Below are positions 30,766 through 38,935 of a stretch of DNA of 49,645 nucleotides, piece after piece; the first letter of the stretch is position 1, and each line of letters begins with the position of its first letter. This DNA is from Paracoccaceae bacterium (GTDB lineage: Bacteria > Pseudomonadota > Alphaproteobacteria > Rhodobacterales > Rhodobacteraceae), in assembly GCA_002402045.2 (NCBI GenBank), contig NVUX02000025.1, positions 1-49,645 on the forward strand, read 5' to 3'. The translations under genes were made by a program, and so were the position numbers. The notes under the pieces are model-generated. The model was given only the letters and a program-made list of their open reading frames with translations, ran no database searches and was not told where the DNA came from.

Positions 30766-32850
30766 ATGACGGTTCGCACTTCAATGATCGCCATGTCGGC
30801 ATTGCTGGCGGCACTGCCCATCAGTGCGCTGGCACAGGGCTTTGCGCCAAGTTTTGGCAATCACGGCTCCATCGGTATTATTGATATGCCCAATGCCGCC
30901 ATGCAGCCCGATGGCGAGACTTCTTGGTCTTTTATCAACAACGGCACCAGCTCGGGTGGCGTGCTTAATTTTCAGGTTTTGCCCAATATTGAGGCCTCGG
31001 CCCGTATCATCAGCCTTGATGACTGGACCGCTCCGGGGGGCACCTTTGGCGATAACACCCTCGATCTTAAGTTTCGCATTGTGGCTGAGCGCGGCCTGCG
31101 CCCCGCCATTGCCATCGGGTTTCGTGATTTTCTTTCCAACGGGCCTACGGCTTCGGAATATATTGTAGCTACCAAAAGCATCGGGGAAAATCTGCGCGTT
31201 TCGGCGGGCCTCGGCTGGGGGCGGCTTGGGTCGTCTAATCCGGTTTTCAGCACGGGCAGCCGTTCGATTGCGGACAATTCATTTGGCTATGCCCATATGT
31301 TTGCCGGTGACGCGGCGCTTTTTGGCGGGGTGGAGTGGCAAACGCCCATTAACAATCTGACCCTCAAAGCGGAGTATTCCTCTGATGCCTACATAGGCGA
31401 ACAGGTTTTTGGTGATTTCACCCGAAATACGCCATTTAATGTGGGGGCCGAGTATCGTTTTGGCACGCATCTCTCGTTGGCAGCCTACTATAATTACGGC
31501 TCGGAGTTTGGTTTTCGCCTTAGCTTTTCAGGCAACCCAAACCAGCCGATCACCCCGCAAGACCTTGGCACTGGCCCGGCGCCCGTAAATGCCCGCCCTG
31601 CGGATTATAGCCGCGATATGGCTTGGGCCGCCGTGCCGATTGTGCGTAGAAAGATGCTGGAAATACTCTCCAGTGCGCTGGCGCAAGACGGCATAGTTGT
31701 GCGCGAAGGCCGTATCACCGGTGATACGCTCGAGCTATACCTCAACAATAATAAATACGCCCGCCAGCCCATGGCCGCGGGGCGCTTGGCCCGCGTGCTG
31801 GCGGGCTCAACCCCGCCTTCGGTTGAGGTGTTTCGCATTACTTTGATGTCTGACAACCTGCCGACCACAACGATGGAAATTAGGCGCGCCGACCTTGAAG
31901 CGCAGGTTGATCGGCCAAATGCGGGGCCAGATAGCTTTGCCTCCACGGGCTTCAGCTCGGCCCCTTATCACATTGCGGGTGAGGGTGTTTGGGAGCGCGA
32001 AGTCGAAAAACGCTTTAGCTGGCGGATTAACCCAAGTATTCCGGTAAACTTGTTTAATGCGGGTGGGCTCGGCGAAATTGATGTGATCTTGGCTGGTAGT
32101 GCACAGTATCGAGTGACCGACGCTTTTGCGCTAAACCTCGCGGTGACACAAAAACTGCTGGGCAACATTGGTGACAGCGCCGGCGTGAACCTCAGCCCGC
32201 TGCCACATGTGCGCTCTGACGCGGCACGATATGACAGCACGGGGCCAGTTGTGGGGCGCTTTACTGCTGATTTTCAGACCAAGCTAGCGCCTAGCCTGTA
32301 TGCCCGCGTTTCTGCGGGCTATTTGGAGCGTATGTTTGGCGGCGTAGATGCCGAGCTGCTCTGGAAACCCGCCACGCAAAACTGGGGCCTTGGAGCCGAG
32401 CTGGCCTATGTAAAACAGCGGGATTTTGACTCATTGCTTGGTTTTCAAGCTTACGAAGCCATCACCGGCTTTGCTTCGCTTTATTGGAATACCGGCTGGA
32501 ACGGGCTGGAAGCGCAGGTCGATGTTGGCCGCTATTTGGCGGGCGACTGGGGCACCACCCTTACGCTTTCGCGCCGCTTTACCAATGGCTGGGAAGTGGC
32601 AGGCTATATGACCGTCACTGACGTGAGTTTCGCTGATTTTGGCGATGGCAATTTTGATAAAGGCATCCGGCTACGCATTCCGTTTAACTGGACCTTGCCC
32701 TTTGAAAGCCGCGCAGCGACGACCGTGGCCTTCGGTGGCTACGGCAATGATGGCGGCGCGCGCCTGAATATCAGCAATCGGCTTTATTCAACGATCCGTG
32801 GTAACGATACCACCGATTATTACGAGACTTGGGGGGCCTATTGGCAATGA
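30766..32850 (+). CDS. YjbH-domain outer-membrane protein (exopolysaccharide export)
   Basis: 694 aa from ATG 30766, just after GAGGGG. A signal peptide is visible (MTVRTSMIAMSALLAALPISALA). The sequence is rich in alternating beta-strand segments with aromatic ends, and the N-terminal GNHGSIGIIDMPNA-ETSWSF plus C-terminal YGNDGGARLNISNRLY are typical of YjbH/GfcD proteins. They are thought to form an outer-membrane barrel helping secretion or assembly of a polysaccharide. It overlaps the YjbF-like lipoprotein by four bases. Confidence 0.88.
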   Translation: MTVRTSMIAMSALLAALPISALAQGFAPSFGNHGSIGIIDMPNAAMQPDGETSWSFINNGTSSGGVLNFQVLPNIEASARIISLDDWTAPGGTFGDNTLDLKFRIVAERGLRPAIAIGFRDFLSNGPTASEYIVATKSIGENLRVSAGLGWGRLGSSNPVFSTGSRSIADNSFGYAHMFAGDAALFGGVEWQTPINNLTLKAEYSSDAYIGEQVFGDFTRNTPFNVGAEYRFGTHLSLAAYYNYGSEFGFRLSFSGNPNQPITPQDLGTGPAPVNARPADYSRDMAWAAVPIVRRKMLEILSSALAQDGIVVREGRITGDTLELYLNNNKYARQPMAAGRLARVLAGSTPPSVEVFRITLMSDNLPTTTMEIRRADLEAQVDRPNAGPDSFASTGFSSAPYHIAGEGVWEREVEKRFSWRINPSIPVNLFNAGGLGEIDVILAGSAQYRVTDAFALNLAVTQKLLGNIGDSAGVNLSPLPHVRSDAARYDSTGPVVGRFTADFQTKLAPSLYARVSAGYLERMFGGVDAELLWKPATQNWGLGAELAYVKQRDFDSLLGFQAYEAITGFASLYWNTGWNGLEAQVDVGRYLAGDWGTTLTLSRRFTNGWEVAGYMTVTDVSFADFGDGNFDKGIRLRIPFNWTLPFESRAATTVAFGGYGNDGGARLNISNRLYSTIRGNDTTDYYETWGAYWQ

Positions 32851-33548
32851 AGCTAGGTCTTGGCGCATTGGCTTTGTTCACGGCCCTTTCGGCCTGTTCA
32901 AGCGGTGGAAATACCAACCCGATCTTGTCAGCCGTTTGGCAAAAGGTGAAGCCCGGGTCGCGGCGTGAGGCCCAAGCCGCTGCCGCGGAGGCCAGCGCAC
33001 GCCCGCAAATTGTGATCACTTTTGACAAGATTGAAGATACAGGGCTGGCCATTATTCGGGCTCGTGTGGGCGAGGATACGCGCGGGGTTTTGCTATATGG
33101 CCGCGCGGTAAACGACACCTATGTCACCTTTGCCTCACAACTTCAGCAAACCATGACCCTTCAAGGCAGCCTCATTACGGCCAGCCGCGCCATTGGTTAT
33201 GATATGCTCTCATTGCGCACCGATGCGGGCGACCCCATGACCGTACCAACACCCCCGGATGATTGGCGCGCATCTGTGACGCGCGATTATCGCTTTACCG
33301 GAGATACGCCGGGTGGGCGGCTGATTTCGGTAACCTGCCGCTTTAGCAAAGGCCCTGCCTTTGAGCTGGAACTGCTTGATAAAACCTTTGATACCACCAT
33401 TATGCAATCAAGCTGCTCTGGTGACGGCGTTCGCTTTACCAATATCCACTTGGTGCAAAAAGACGGCCAAATTCTGCGCTCAGCGCAATGGCTCGGGCCA
33501 GATCAAGGCATGGTCGAGATCGACATTCTTGAGCCGTTTACCCCATAA
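32847..33548 (+). CDS. YjbF/GfcB-like lipoprotein
   Basis: 233 aa from ATG 32847, overlapping yjbH as ATGA. The lipobox is LSAC (residues 16-19), followed by SSGGNTNP. The body, with ITRDYRFTGDTPGGRLISVTCRF-like strands and WLGPDQGMVEIDILEP at the end, matches the YjbF/YmcC (GfcB) family encoded with YjbH in polysaccharide loci. It should be an outer-membrane-anchored periplasmic partner of YjbH. A conserved yjbG is missing from this locus. Confidence 0.85.
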   Translation: MKLGLGALALFTALSACSSGGNTNPILSAVWQKVKPGSRREAQAAAAEASARPQIVITFDKIEDTGLAIIRARVGEDTRGVLLYGRAVNDTYVTFASQLQQTMTLQGSLITASRAIGYDMLSLRTDAGDPMTVPTPPDDWRASVTRDYRFTGDTPGGRLISVTCRFSKGPAFELELLDKTFDTTIMQSSCSGDGVRFTNIHLVQKDGQILRSAQWLGPDQGMVEIDILEPFTP

Positions 33549-33569
33549 AAATGGGCGCCGAAGCGCCCA
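33546..33569 (-). terminator. Terminator between yjbF-like and yjbE-like genes
   Basis: TGGGCGC (33552-33558) and GCGCCCA (33563-33569) form a perfect 7-bp stem on a four-base loop. On the minus strand it is followed by TTTTTA, so it terminates the leftward small gene; it may also stop the rightward yjbH-yjbF message. Confidence 0.8.
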
Positions 33570-33593
33570 AATTCCTATCCAACCGTATGTCAG

Positions 33594-33803
33594 TTATCTG
33601 GCTTCCGTTGGAGCTGTGTCACTTTTTGTTACAGCCAGCAAAATAACGGCGGCAATGATCAGGGGGATAAGCCATGCGCCTGAGCCACCCATGCGGGCTG
33701 GCTCTTCAATAGCGACAACCTCTGGAGCGATATAGGTGACGGCTCCGGCAAAAGCTGATGTAGCGCTGGCAATAGCGGCGAAGGTGGCGAAAATAAGTTT
33801 CAT
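33594..33803 (-). CDS. Small secreted/membrane protein, YjbE-like, 69 aa
   Basis: A signal peptide (MKLIFATFAAIASATSAFA) is followed by a short acidic segment and a second hydrophobic helix (GAWLIPLIIAAVILLAV), ending TKSDTAPTEAR. Similar short proteins lie beside yjbFH in many alphaproteobacteria; E. coli YjbE is also a small exported protein. That relation is by context and size. It converges with the yjbF-like gene, sharing a terminator. Confidence 0.6.
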   Translation of the reverse strand: MKLIFATFAAIASATSAFAGAVTYIAPEVVAIEEPARMGGSGAWLIPLIIAAVILLAVTKSDTAPTEAR

Positions 33804-33883
33804 TTTATAAATCCTTTAAGAAAGTAGCAATTTTTGCTCGTCAAAGCTTCCTTAATATCGCGTTAATACATGTAATAGGCAAG

Positions 33884-33911
33884 AAAAAACCTCGCGCGGC
33901 TTGCCCGTGAG
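33884..33911 (-). terminator. Terminator after L,D-transpeptidase gene
   Basis: On the minus strand CCTC..CGGGC and GCC..GCGCGAGG pair around AA, giving an imperfect GC-rich stem followed by TTTTTT at 33884-33889. It lies about 50 bases beyond the stop of the gene at 33958-34554. Confidence 0.65.
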
Positions 33912-33957
33912 GTGTTATACTTAATTGTATTATTTTTGAACGCGTTAGTAGATTAAG

Positions 33958-34554
33958 TTAAACCAAAAGCACCTGAGTTCCGACTTTTGCCATATCAAAT
34001 AGCGTCGAAATATCCTCGTTATAAAGACCAATGCAACCGTTTGAGGCTTGGCGGCCGATCTTGCGGGTGTCATTCGTGCCGTGAATTCGATAGAATTGCC
34101 AGCCAAGATATAGCGCATGGGTGCCCAGCGGGTTTTCTGGGCCGGGGCCGACATAGCGGGGCAGCTCAGGGTCTCGCAGCAGCATATTGGGCGTTGGCCG
34201 CCATTCTGGGCCAACAAGCTTGCGCACGATGCTGGTTCTGCCGCGCCGCGTTAGGCTTTCAGAAACAGGCACCGAAGTGGGGAAAATCATATAAGTGTCA
34301 CCGTCTTCAGACCAATAGTGCAGCACACGACCATAGGTATCTACCAAGATAACGCCATTGCGACGATTGCTGAAATGGTCCTCCCAGCGCTTGGTTACAA
34401 AAGCATTGGACACATATTGCGGCGCTTCGGTTTCTGAGCCGATCGTTGCTTGCGCGTGCAGCAGGGCGGGCGACAACAGCGGCACGGCGAGGCTGGCAGC
34501 GCCAAGGGCTTTGCCAAATTGGCGGCGGGTTATAAAACGTGAATTGCTTGTCAT
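33958..34554 (-). CDS. L,D-transpeptidase (YkuD), Tat-exported
   Basis: 198 aa. The N-terminus MTSNSRFITRRQFGKALGAASLAVP carries a twin-arginine motif, suggesting Tat export. The YkuD domain shows HALYLGWQFYRIHG and SNGCIGLYNEDISTLFD, with the catalytic His and Cys in HG...SNGCI. Such enzymes form 3-3 cross-links in peptidoglycan or attach proteins to it. It is divergent from the CAP-domain lipoprotein gene and close to a second L,D-transpeptidase. Confidence 0.92.
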   Translation of the reverse strand: MTSNSRFITRRQFGKALGAASLAVPLLSPALLHAQATIGSETEAPQYVSNAFVTKRWEDHFSNRRNGVILVDTYGRVLHYWSEDGDTYMIFPTSVPVSESLTRRGRTSIVRKLVGPEWRPTPNMLLRDPELPRYVGPGPENPLGTHALYLGWQFYRIHGTNDTRKIGRQASNGCIGLYNEDISTLFDMAKVGTQVLLV

Positions 34555-34702
34555 AATATAAACTCAAATTGGTAAAGACAGCACACATTATTACGCAATC
34601 CCGCCGATTGCAATTCACTTCGGCGTTAGCGTTGGTGGAAGGTGTTTGAATCCTGAGGCAAAACAGGCTATGAGCGCCTGTCTATATTTTTTGGAGTTAA
34701 AG

Positions 34703-35215
34703 ATGTTTCGAATTATTTCCGTACTCTTGCTGTCACTTTTTGTGGTCTCCGGTTGTGTGCCGGTTGAAGAAAGTGCTGTGCATCAAATCACAGCGCAGGA
34801 GGCTAATTCTATCCGGCTTAACCAGCTTGATTTGGTAAATGCTGTGCGGGCCCAAGCTGGCGTGCCCGCGCTAACTCTTTCGGCTTCGCTCACCGCGGCG
34901 GCGCTAACCCATGCTCGGGATATTGCGGTGCAAAAGCGCGCATGGAACTTTGGCTCTGATCGCTCCTCACCTCAAACCCGCGCCGAGCGTGCGGGCTTTA
35001 ATGGCTTGATCACGGGGGAGGATGTCGCCGAGAGCTTCATGAGCAATATTGAGATTTTTCAGGTTTGGGCTGCGGATTCACGCGCCAAGCAAGCCATGAT
35101 TGATCCGCGCGCCACCCATATGGGGCTGGGCTGGTTTCAGGAAGCTAATGGCAAGCTTTGGTGGGTGATGGATATTGGCGCGGCGGCTTCGGTGCAAGTG
35201 GCTACGGCTGAATAA
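34703..35215 (+). CDS. CAP-domain (SCP-like) lipoprotein
   Basis: 170 aa from ATG 34703 after GGAG. The lipobox is VVSGC at about residues 13-17, followed by VPVEES. The CAP domain begins at LDLVNAVRAQAGVPAL and includes LTHARDIAVQ, GFNGLITGEDVAESF and THMGLGWFQEANGKLWWVMDIG. Bacterial CAP proteins are extracytoplasmic and of unclear biochemistry. Its 3' end overlaps the convergent second L,D-transpeptidase by 14 bases. Confidence 0.88.
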   Translation: MFRIISVLLLSLFVVSGCVPVEESAVHQITAQEANSIRLNQLDLVNAVRAQAGVPALTLSASLTAAALTHARDIAVQKRAWNFGSDRSSPQTRAERAGFNGLITGEDVAESFMSNIEIFQVWAADSRAKQAMIDPRATHMGLGWFQEANGKLWWVMDIGAAASVQVATAE

Positions 35216-35684
35216 CCACCAGCGCGCCATTTGGTACCATCTGCCAGATCTCCTCGATCTCCCGATCAGAAACCGCAATGCAGCCCGCCGTCCAGTCTCC
35301 AAGCTGGCGGCGCTTGCCCAAACCACCATGAATAAAGATTTCCCCGCCCGGATTGCGCCCTTCGGCGGCAGCAGCAGCCACCTGATTTGGGTCAGGGTAT
35401 GAAATGCCAAGGCTGAGGTGAAAGGCGCTATTGGGATTGCGACGGTTAATGTAATAGCTGCCTTCGGGCGTGCGTCCGTCGCCCTCAAATGATTTATTGC
35501 CTGTGGGGGCCCAGCCTAGGCCGATATCATAGTCGCGCAAGGGGGTGCCATTGCTGTAAAGCACCATGCGGCGGCTGCTTTTAAAAACAACCACCATATC
35601 GGCGATTTCAGGGTTGGCTAGCACGGGGCTGGCCACAGCGGCGGCAGCCGCGCTGGCCAGCAGGGTTCTGCGGGTGAGTTTCAT
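35202..35684 (-). CDS. L,D-transpeptidase (YkuD), second copy
   Basis: 160 aa with a Sec signal peptide (MKLTRRTLLASAAAAAVASPVLA); RR may also allow Tat. The catalytic motif is HGGLGKRRQLGDWTAGCIAVSD, with Cys in GCIAVSD. The start of the domain, MVVFKSSRRMVLYSNG, is typical of ErfK/YbiS-type proteins. Likely a periplasmic peptidoglycan cross-linking or anchoring enzyme. It overlaps the CAP gene at its 3' end. Confidence 0.92.
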   Translation of the reverse strand: MKLTRRTLLASAAAAAVASPVLANPEIADMVVVFKSSRRMVLYSNGTPLRDYDIGLGWAPTGNKSFEGDGRTPEGSYYINRRNPNSAFHLSLGISYPDPNQVAAAAAEGRNPGGEIFIHGGLGKRRQLGDWTAGCIAVSDREIEEIWQMVPNGALVVIQP

Positions 35685-35772
35685 CTAGGTGCCTCGTATC
35701 TGCTCGAATGCGCCAATTCTGGCTGCGTTAAGGGAGGCTATACACGAATTTCCACGTTTTGCAAATTCACGG

Positions 35773-35800
35773 TTCCGTGGGCGACCCCCCCCCCTATACT
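35773..35800 (+). promoter_or_regulatory. Putative promoter with C10 homopolymer in the spacer
   Basis: TATACT (35795-35800) is a good -10 box. Ten consecutive C (35785-35794) lie directly before it. TTCCGT at 35773-35778 is a weak -35 candidate, 16 bases upstream. Slippage in the C tract would change the spacer length and so the promoter strength of the downstream lipoprotein gene. The call depends on this being the true promoter. Confidence 0.4.
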
Positions 35801-35853
35801 TTTGATTGTGCGCTCTGTAGCGTGATGCAATCATGAGATATTATGGGGGCACA

Positions 35854-36621
35854 ATGTTTAAAAATATAACAACTATCCTGGCCGGAGCGGCCTTTGGCCT
35901 TTTAAGCCTCGTCGCGTGCGACCAAGCTCTTGAGGCGACTGATGCTGCCACGCGTGATGCCGAAGCCCTAACGCGGGGGGAAGCGAGGCTTGCGGCCTGC
36001 ATTGAGACCCAGTGTGAGCTGCTTGATATCGACGGGATGCGGCTTGCCGATTATACTGTTATAAACGGCCTGACACATGTGAAGGTCTTGATGGTCAGCC
36101 GCACAGGCTTGGACGATTTGGCGGATATTGCGGATATGCAGCAGCTTACCGAGCTGCATATCACGGATACGGATATTACCGACCTGACGGGCTTGCAGAA
36201 TTTCCCAAAGCTTAAAGTGCTGCATTTTGAGCGGATGCCAGCCGGTGTTGATATTTCGCCCATTGGGCAGCTTGCCCGCCTGACCGAGCTTGCTTTGGGG
36301 AACCTTGGCGAAGGAAGTAACGCATCGTTTATCAAAACCCTGCGGCGGTTGGAGAGACTGAAAATTAGATGGGTGGGCGTTGATGCCGATCTTTCGATTT
36401 TCCAAAATCATCCATCGCTGCGCACGATTGATATTTACGGCACGCTGCCAACAGATCAATCCGCGCTTTTAACAATGCGAAAGCTGGAATCCATCAATTT
36501 CTATAGTAATGTTGGATCCTTTGGCTATCGTAGCAATGCTACCACGCTAAATCCCGACGTCCGCGAGGAGTTGGAGCTGCGTGGCGTATTCGAGCTTATT
36601 GAAACGATGATAGTTTGCTGA
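35854..36621 (+). CDS. Leucine-rich-repeat lipoprotein, 255 aa
   Basis: Start ATG 35854 with GGGGG before it. The signal peptide is MFKNITTILAGAAFGLLSLVAC with a lipobox LVAC. From about residue 70 come four to six short leucine-rich repeats (VKVLMVSRTGLDDLADIADMQQL, TELHITDTDITDLTGLQNFPKL, KVLHFERM...LARLTELALGNL, LERLKIRWV). Such proteins mediate contacts on the surface or in the periplasm. It stands alone between convergent and divergent neighbours. Role unknown. Confidence 0.75.
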   Translation: MFKNITTILAGAAFGLLSLVACDQALEATDAATRDAEALTRGEARLAACIETQCELLDIDGMRLADYTVINGLTHVKVLMVSRTGLDDLADIADMQQLTELHITDTDITDLTGLQNFPKLKVLHFERMPAGVDISPIGQLARLTELALGNLGEGSNASFIKTLRRLERLKIRWVGVDADLSIFQNHPSLRTIDIYGTLPTDQSALLTMRKLESINFYSNVGSFGYRSNATTLNPDVREELELRGVFELIETMIVC

Positions 36622-36654
36622 AGTAAGCGTCCCTTCACCTCAATAGAAAACCAA

Positions 36655-36688
36655 GCCCGGGCATGTGCTCAAAAAACAATGCCCGGGC
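36655..36688 (-). terminator. Terminator of the dctPQM operon
   Basis: GCCCGGGCAT (36655-36664) and ATGCCCGGGC (36679-36688) form a 10-bp stem. On the minus strand it is followed by TTGGTTTTC. It lies 12 bases after the dctM stop codon and may also terminate the convergent lipoprotein gene. Confidence 0.75.
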
Positions 36689-36699
36689 CAATGCCGTCG

Positions 36700-38157
36700 T
36701 TACTTCAGGATAATCTCTGGCCCCATAATGCTGTTGGGCAAGAAGGTTGAGATGATCGGAATGTAGGTCACCAAAATCAGGAACACGAACAGGATGCCAA
36801 GCCAAGGCAGGGCCGCTTTAACCACACGCAGCATCGGCATATTCGCCACGCCCGAGGTTACAAACAGGTTGAGGCCCACCGGCGGGGTTATCATCCCGAT
36901 CTCCATATTCACCACCATGATAATGCCGAGGTGAATTGGGTCTATCCCCAGCTCTATCGCGATGGGGAACACCAGCGGCGCCACGATCACGATGAGGCCG
37001 GAAGGCTCCATAAACTGCCCGCCGATCAGCAAAATAACGTTGACGATCACCAGGAACATGATAGCCCCGAAGCCCGCCGTCAGCATCGCGTTGGCGATTT
37101 GCTGGGGGAGTTGCTCCTCAGTCAACACGTGCTTGAGCAGCAGCGCATTGGCGATGATGAACATCAGGGTGATGGTGAGTTTACCGGCTTCAAACAGCGT
37201 GTCACGGGTGTCTTTATGCACCCATGCCGTCACCAGCGCCCAAGGCCGCCGGAACAGGCTAATGGGTTTGCCGCCCTCGGTTTTTGCGGCCAGTGGCCCC
37301 ATATCTCGATACACAAAATTGGCAATCAGGAAGGCGTAAATGGCTGAAACTGCTGCCGCCTCGGTGGGGGTGAATGCCCCGCCTTTCCAGTAAACACCCG
37401 AAATCATGGAGCGCACGCCCTCAGTGTCCGAAATCTCGTGCAGGCCAAACCACGGGTGGCCATAAATGCCGCCCATGATGATAACCATCAGAAACAAGCC
37501 CCAAAGCGCATCGCGCCCCGCGTAAAAAACCTCGCCCCAGCCGAGCCACTCGCCCTTGGGCATGTTTTTGTAGCGCGCCACAACATAGATGCCAACCATC
37601 AGCATGGTGCCGGCGAGGATGCCGGGAATAACGCCAGCAAGGAACATCCGGCCCACGGAAACATCAGTAGCGGAGGCATAAACCACCATCACGATAGAGG
37701 GCGGAATGAGGATGCCAAGGGTGCCGGCAACGGCAATAATGCCCGCCGCAAAATCTTTGGTATAGCCAATTTGGTGCATACCCGCGATGACGATAGAGCC
37801 GATGGCCACAACGGTCGCAGGGGAGGAGCCGCTGAGGGCTGCAAACATCATGCAGGCCAGCACCCCCGCAATGGCAAAGCCACCGCGCAAATGCCCGACC
37901 ATGGCAATGGCAAACCGAATTATTCGCCTCGCCACGCCCCCCGTACTCATAAAGCTAGAGGCTAGAATGAAGAACGGAATGGCGAGCAGCGTATAATGCG
38001 CATACATCGCTTGAAACATGGTTTGGCCGACCGAAGCGAGCGAGGCGTCTGAGTAAATCAGCATGAAAAAGATTGAGCTGAGGCCTAGGGAAATGGCGAT
38101 TGGCACGCCGAGCAGCAAAAAGCCGATAACCATGCCAAAGAGAAAAATAAGTTCCAT
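36700..38157 (-). CDS. dctM: TRAP transporter large permease (DctM)
   Basis: 485 aa, longer than the usual about 430. Twelve or so membrane helices are visible, with typical DctM segments: VPIAISLGLSS, GGVARRIIRFA, SGSSPATVVAIGSIVI, GILIPPSIVMVVYA, FTPTEAAAVSAIYAF and EIGMITPPVGLNLFV. It is the channel for sodium-coupled uptake. An insert near residues 235-315 (HPWFGLHEISDTEGVRS and ALVTAWVHKDTRDTLFEAG) accounts for the extra length. Last gene of the leftward dctPQM set. Confidence 0.95.
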   Translation of the reverse strand: MELIFLFGMVIGFLLLGVPIAISLGLSSIFFMLIYSDASLASVGQTMFQAMYAHYTLLAIPFFILASSFMSTGGVARRIIRFAIAMVGHLRGGFAIAGVLACMMFAALSGSSPATVVAIGSIVIAGMHQIGYTKDFAAGIIAVAGTLGILIPPSIVMVVYASATDVSVGRMFLAGVIPGILAGTMLMVGIYVVARYKNMPKGEWLGWGEVFYAGRDALWGLFLMVIIMGGIYGHPWFGLHEISDTEGVRSMISGVYWKGGAFTPTEAAAVSAIYAFLIANFVYRDMGPLAAKTEGGKPISLFRRPWALVTAWVHKDTRDTLFEAGKLTITLMFIIANALLLKHVLTEEQLPQQIANAMLTAGFGAIMFLVIVNVILLIGGQFMEPSGLIVIVAPLVFPIAIELGIDPIHLGIIMVVNMEIGMITPPVGLNLFVTSGVANMPMLRVVKAALPWLGILFVFLILVTYIPIISTFLPNSIMGPEIILK

Positions 38158-38160
38158 GCT

Positions 38161-38880
38161 TTAAGTCTCCTGTGCGGCGGCTTTAGCAGCCACTTCTTTT
38201 ACATCGTCTTCGGCCTCATGGCTCACAATTAGGGTGTCTCGGGTACCATTGGCGAGGCCGGTGAAGGCTTGCACAAGGCGGAAAAGCAGCAGCGCGGCAC
38301 CGAAGGGCAGGATCGCATACGGGATAAAGCGCGGAATTTTATTATAGGCCTCGCCCTCGTTGATCATCGGCTCGATAAAACGCAGCCAGTCAGGCATTGG
38401 TACGCGGTCCACCTCATACCAACTGCGGTAGCTGGTGGTTTTCATCTCTTCAAAGCCGGTGGGAAACCAGTGGCCCGTGGTGGCCGGAAGGTTAGCGAAA
38501 TTGGCGTAATAATCCCAGCTGGCCTTCATCAGCAGCAGGGCGTAGATGATAGAAATTGCGGTGGCGAGCAGGGCCAGCTTGCGGCGGGTTGGCATGCGGA
38601 AGACGTTAATTAGGGAATCGACGCCCAGATGCGCGGTAATTTTTATGCAATAGCTAACGCCAAAAAGCACCAACCATGAAAACAGGATTGAGGTCATTTC
38701 CAAGCCCCAGATAAGCCCGCCATTAATGCCCCAGGTCTCTTTCATGTAAGCACCAAAGCCGGTGCCGGCGGTATAGCGCAGCACAACATTCACAAACGTT
38801 ATCAGCGTCATAAGCCCGAGGATGGTTGCAATGACCGTCTCCTCAAGGGTGTCCATAAAGCTCTTTTTCTTTTCAATCAT
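38161..38880 (-). CDS. dctQ: TRAP transporter small permease (DctQ), enlarged
   Basis: 239 aa from ATG 38880, which follows GGGAGG by five bases. Four membrane helices are expected: ATILGLMTLITFVNVVLRY, LFSWLVLFGVSYCI, LALLATAISIIYALLLM and FIPYAILPFGAALLLFRLV. Typical DctQ proteins are 160-180 aa; the extra about 55 residues form a hydrophilic loop (FEEMKTTSYRSWYEVDRVPMPDWLRF). Three bases separate it from dctM. It forms a membrane complex with DctM and receives substrate from DctP. Confidence 0.92.
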   Translation of the reverse strand: MIEKKKSFMDTLEETVIATILGLMTLITFVNVVLRYTAGTGFGAYMKETWGINGGLIWGLEMTSILFSWLVLFGVSYCIKITAHLGVDSLINVFRMPTRRKLALLATAISIIYALLLMKASWDYYANFANLPATTGHWFPTGFEEMKTTSYRSWYEVDRVPMPDWLRFIEPMINEGEAYNKIPRFIPYAILPFGAALLLFRLVQAFTGLANGTRDTLIVSHEAEDDVKEVAAKAAAQET

Positions 38881-38901
38881 GCTGGCCTCCCTAAATGAGT
38901 T

Positions 38902-38927
38902 GCGCCTCCAGCAAAAGCTGGCGGCGC
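38902..38927 (-). other. Intercistronic hairpin between dctP and dctQ
   Basis: GCGCC-t-CCAGC (38902-38912) pairs with GCTGG-c-GGCGC (38917-38927) around AAAA, with one mismatch. No T tract follows, so it more likely slows 3' decay of the dctP message than ends transcription. This fits the need for more DctP than DctQM. Confidence 0.6.
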
Positions 38928-38935
38928 GGTTGGTT

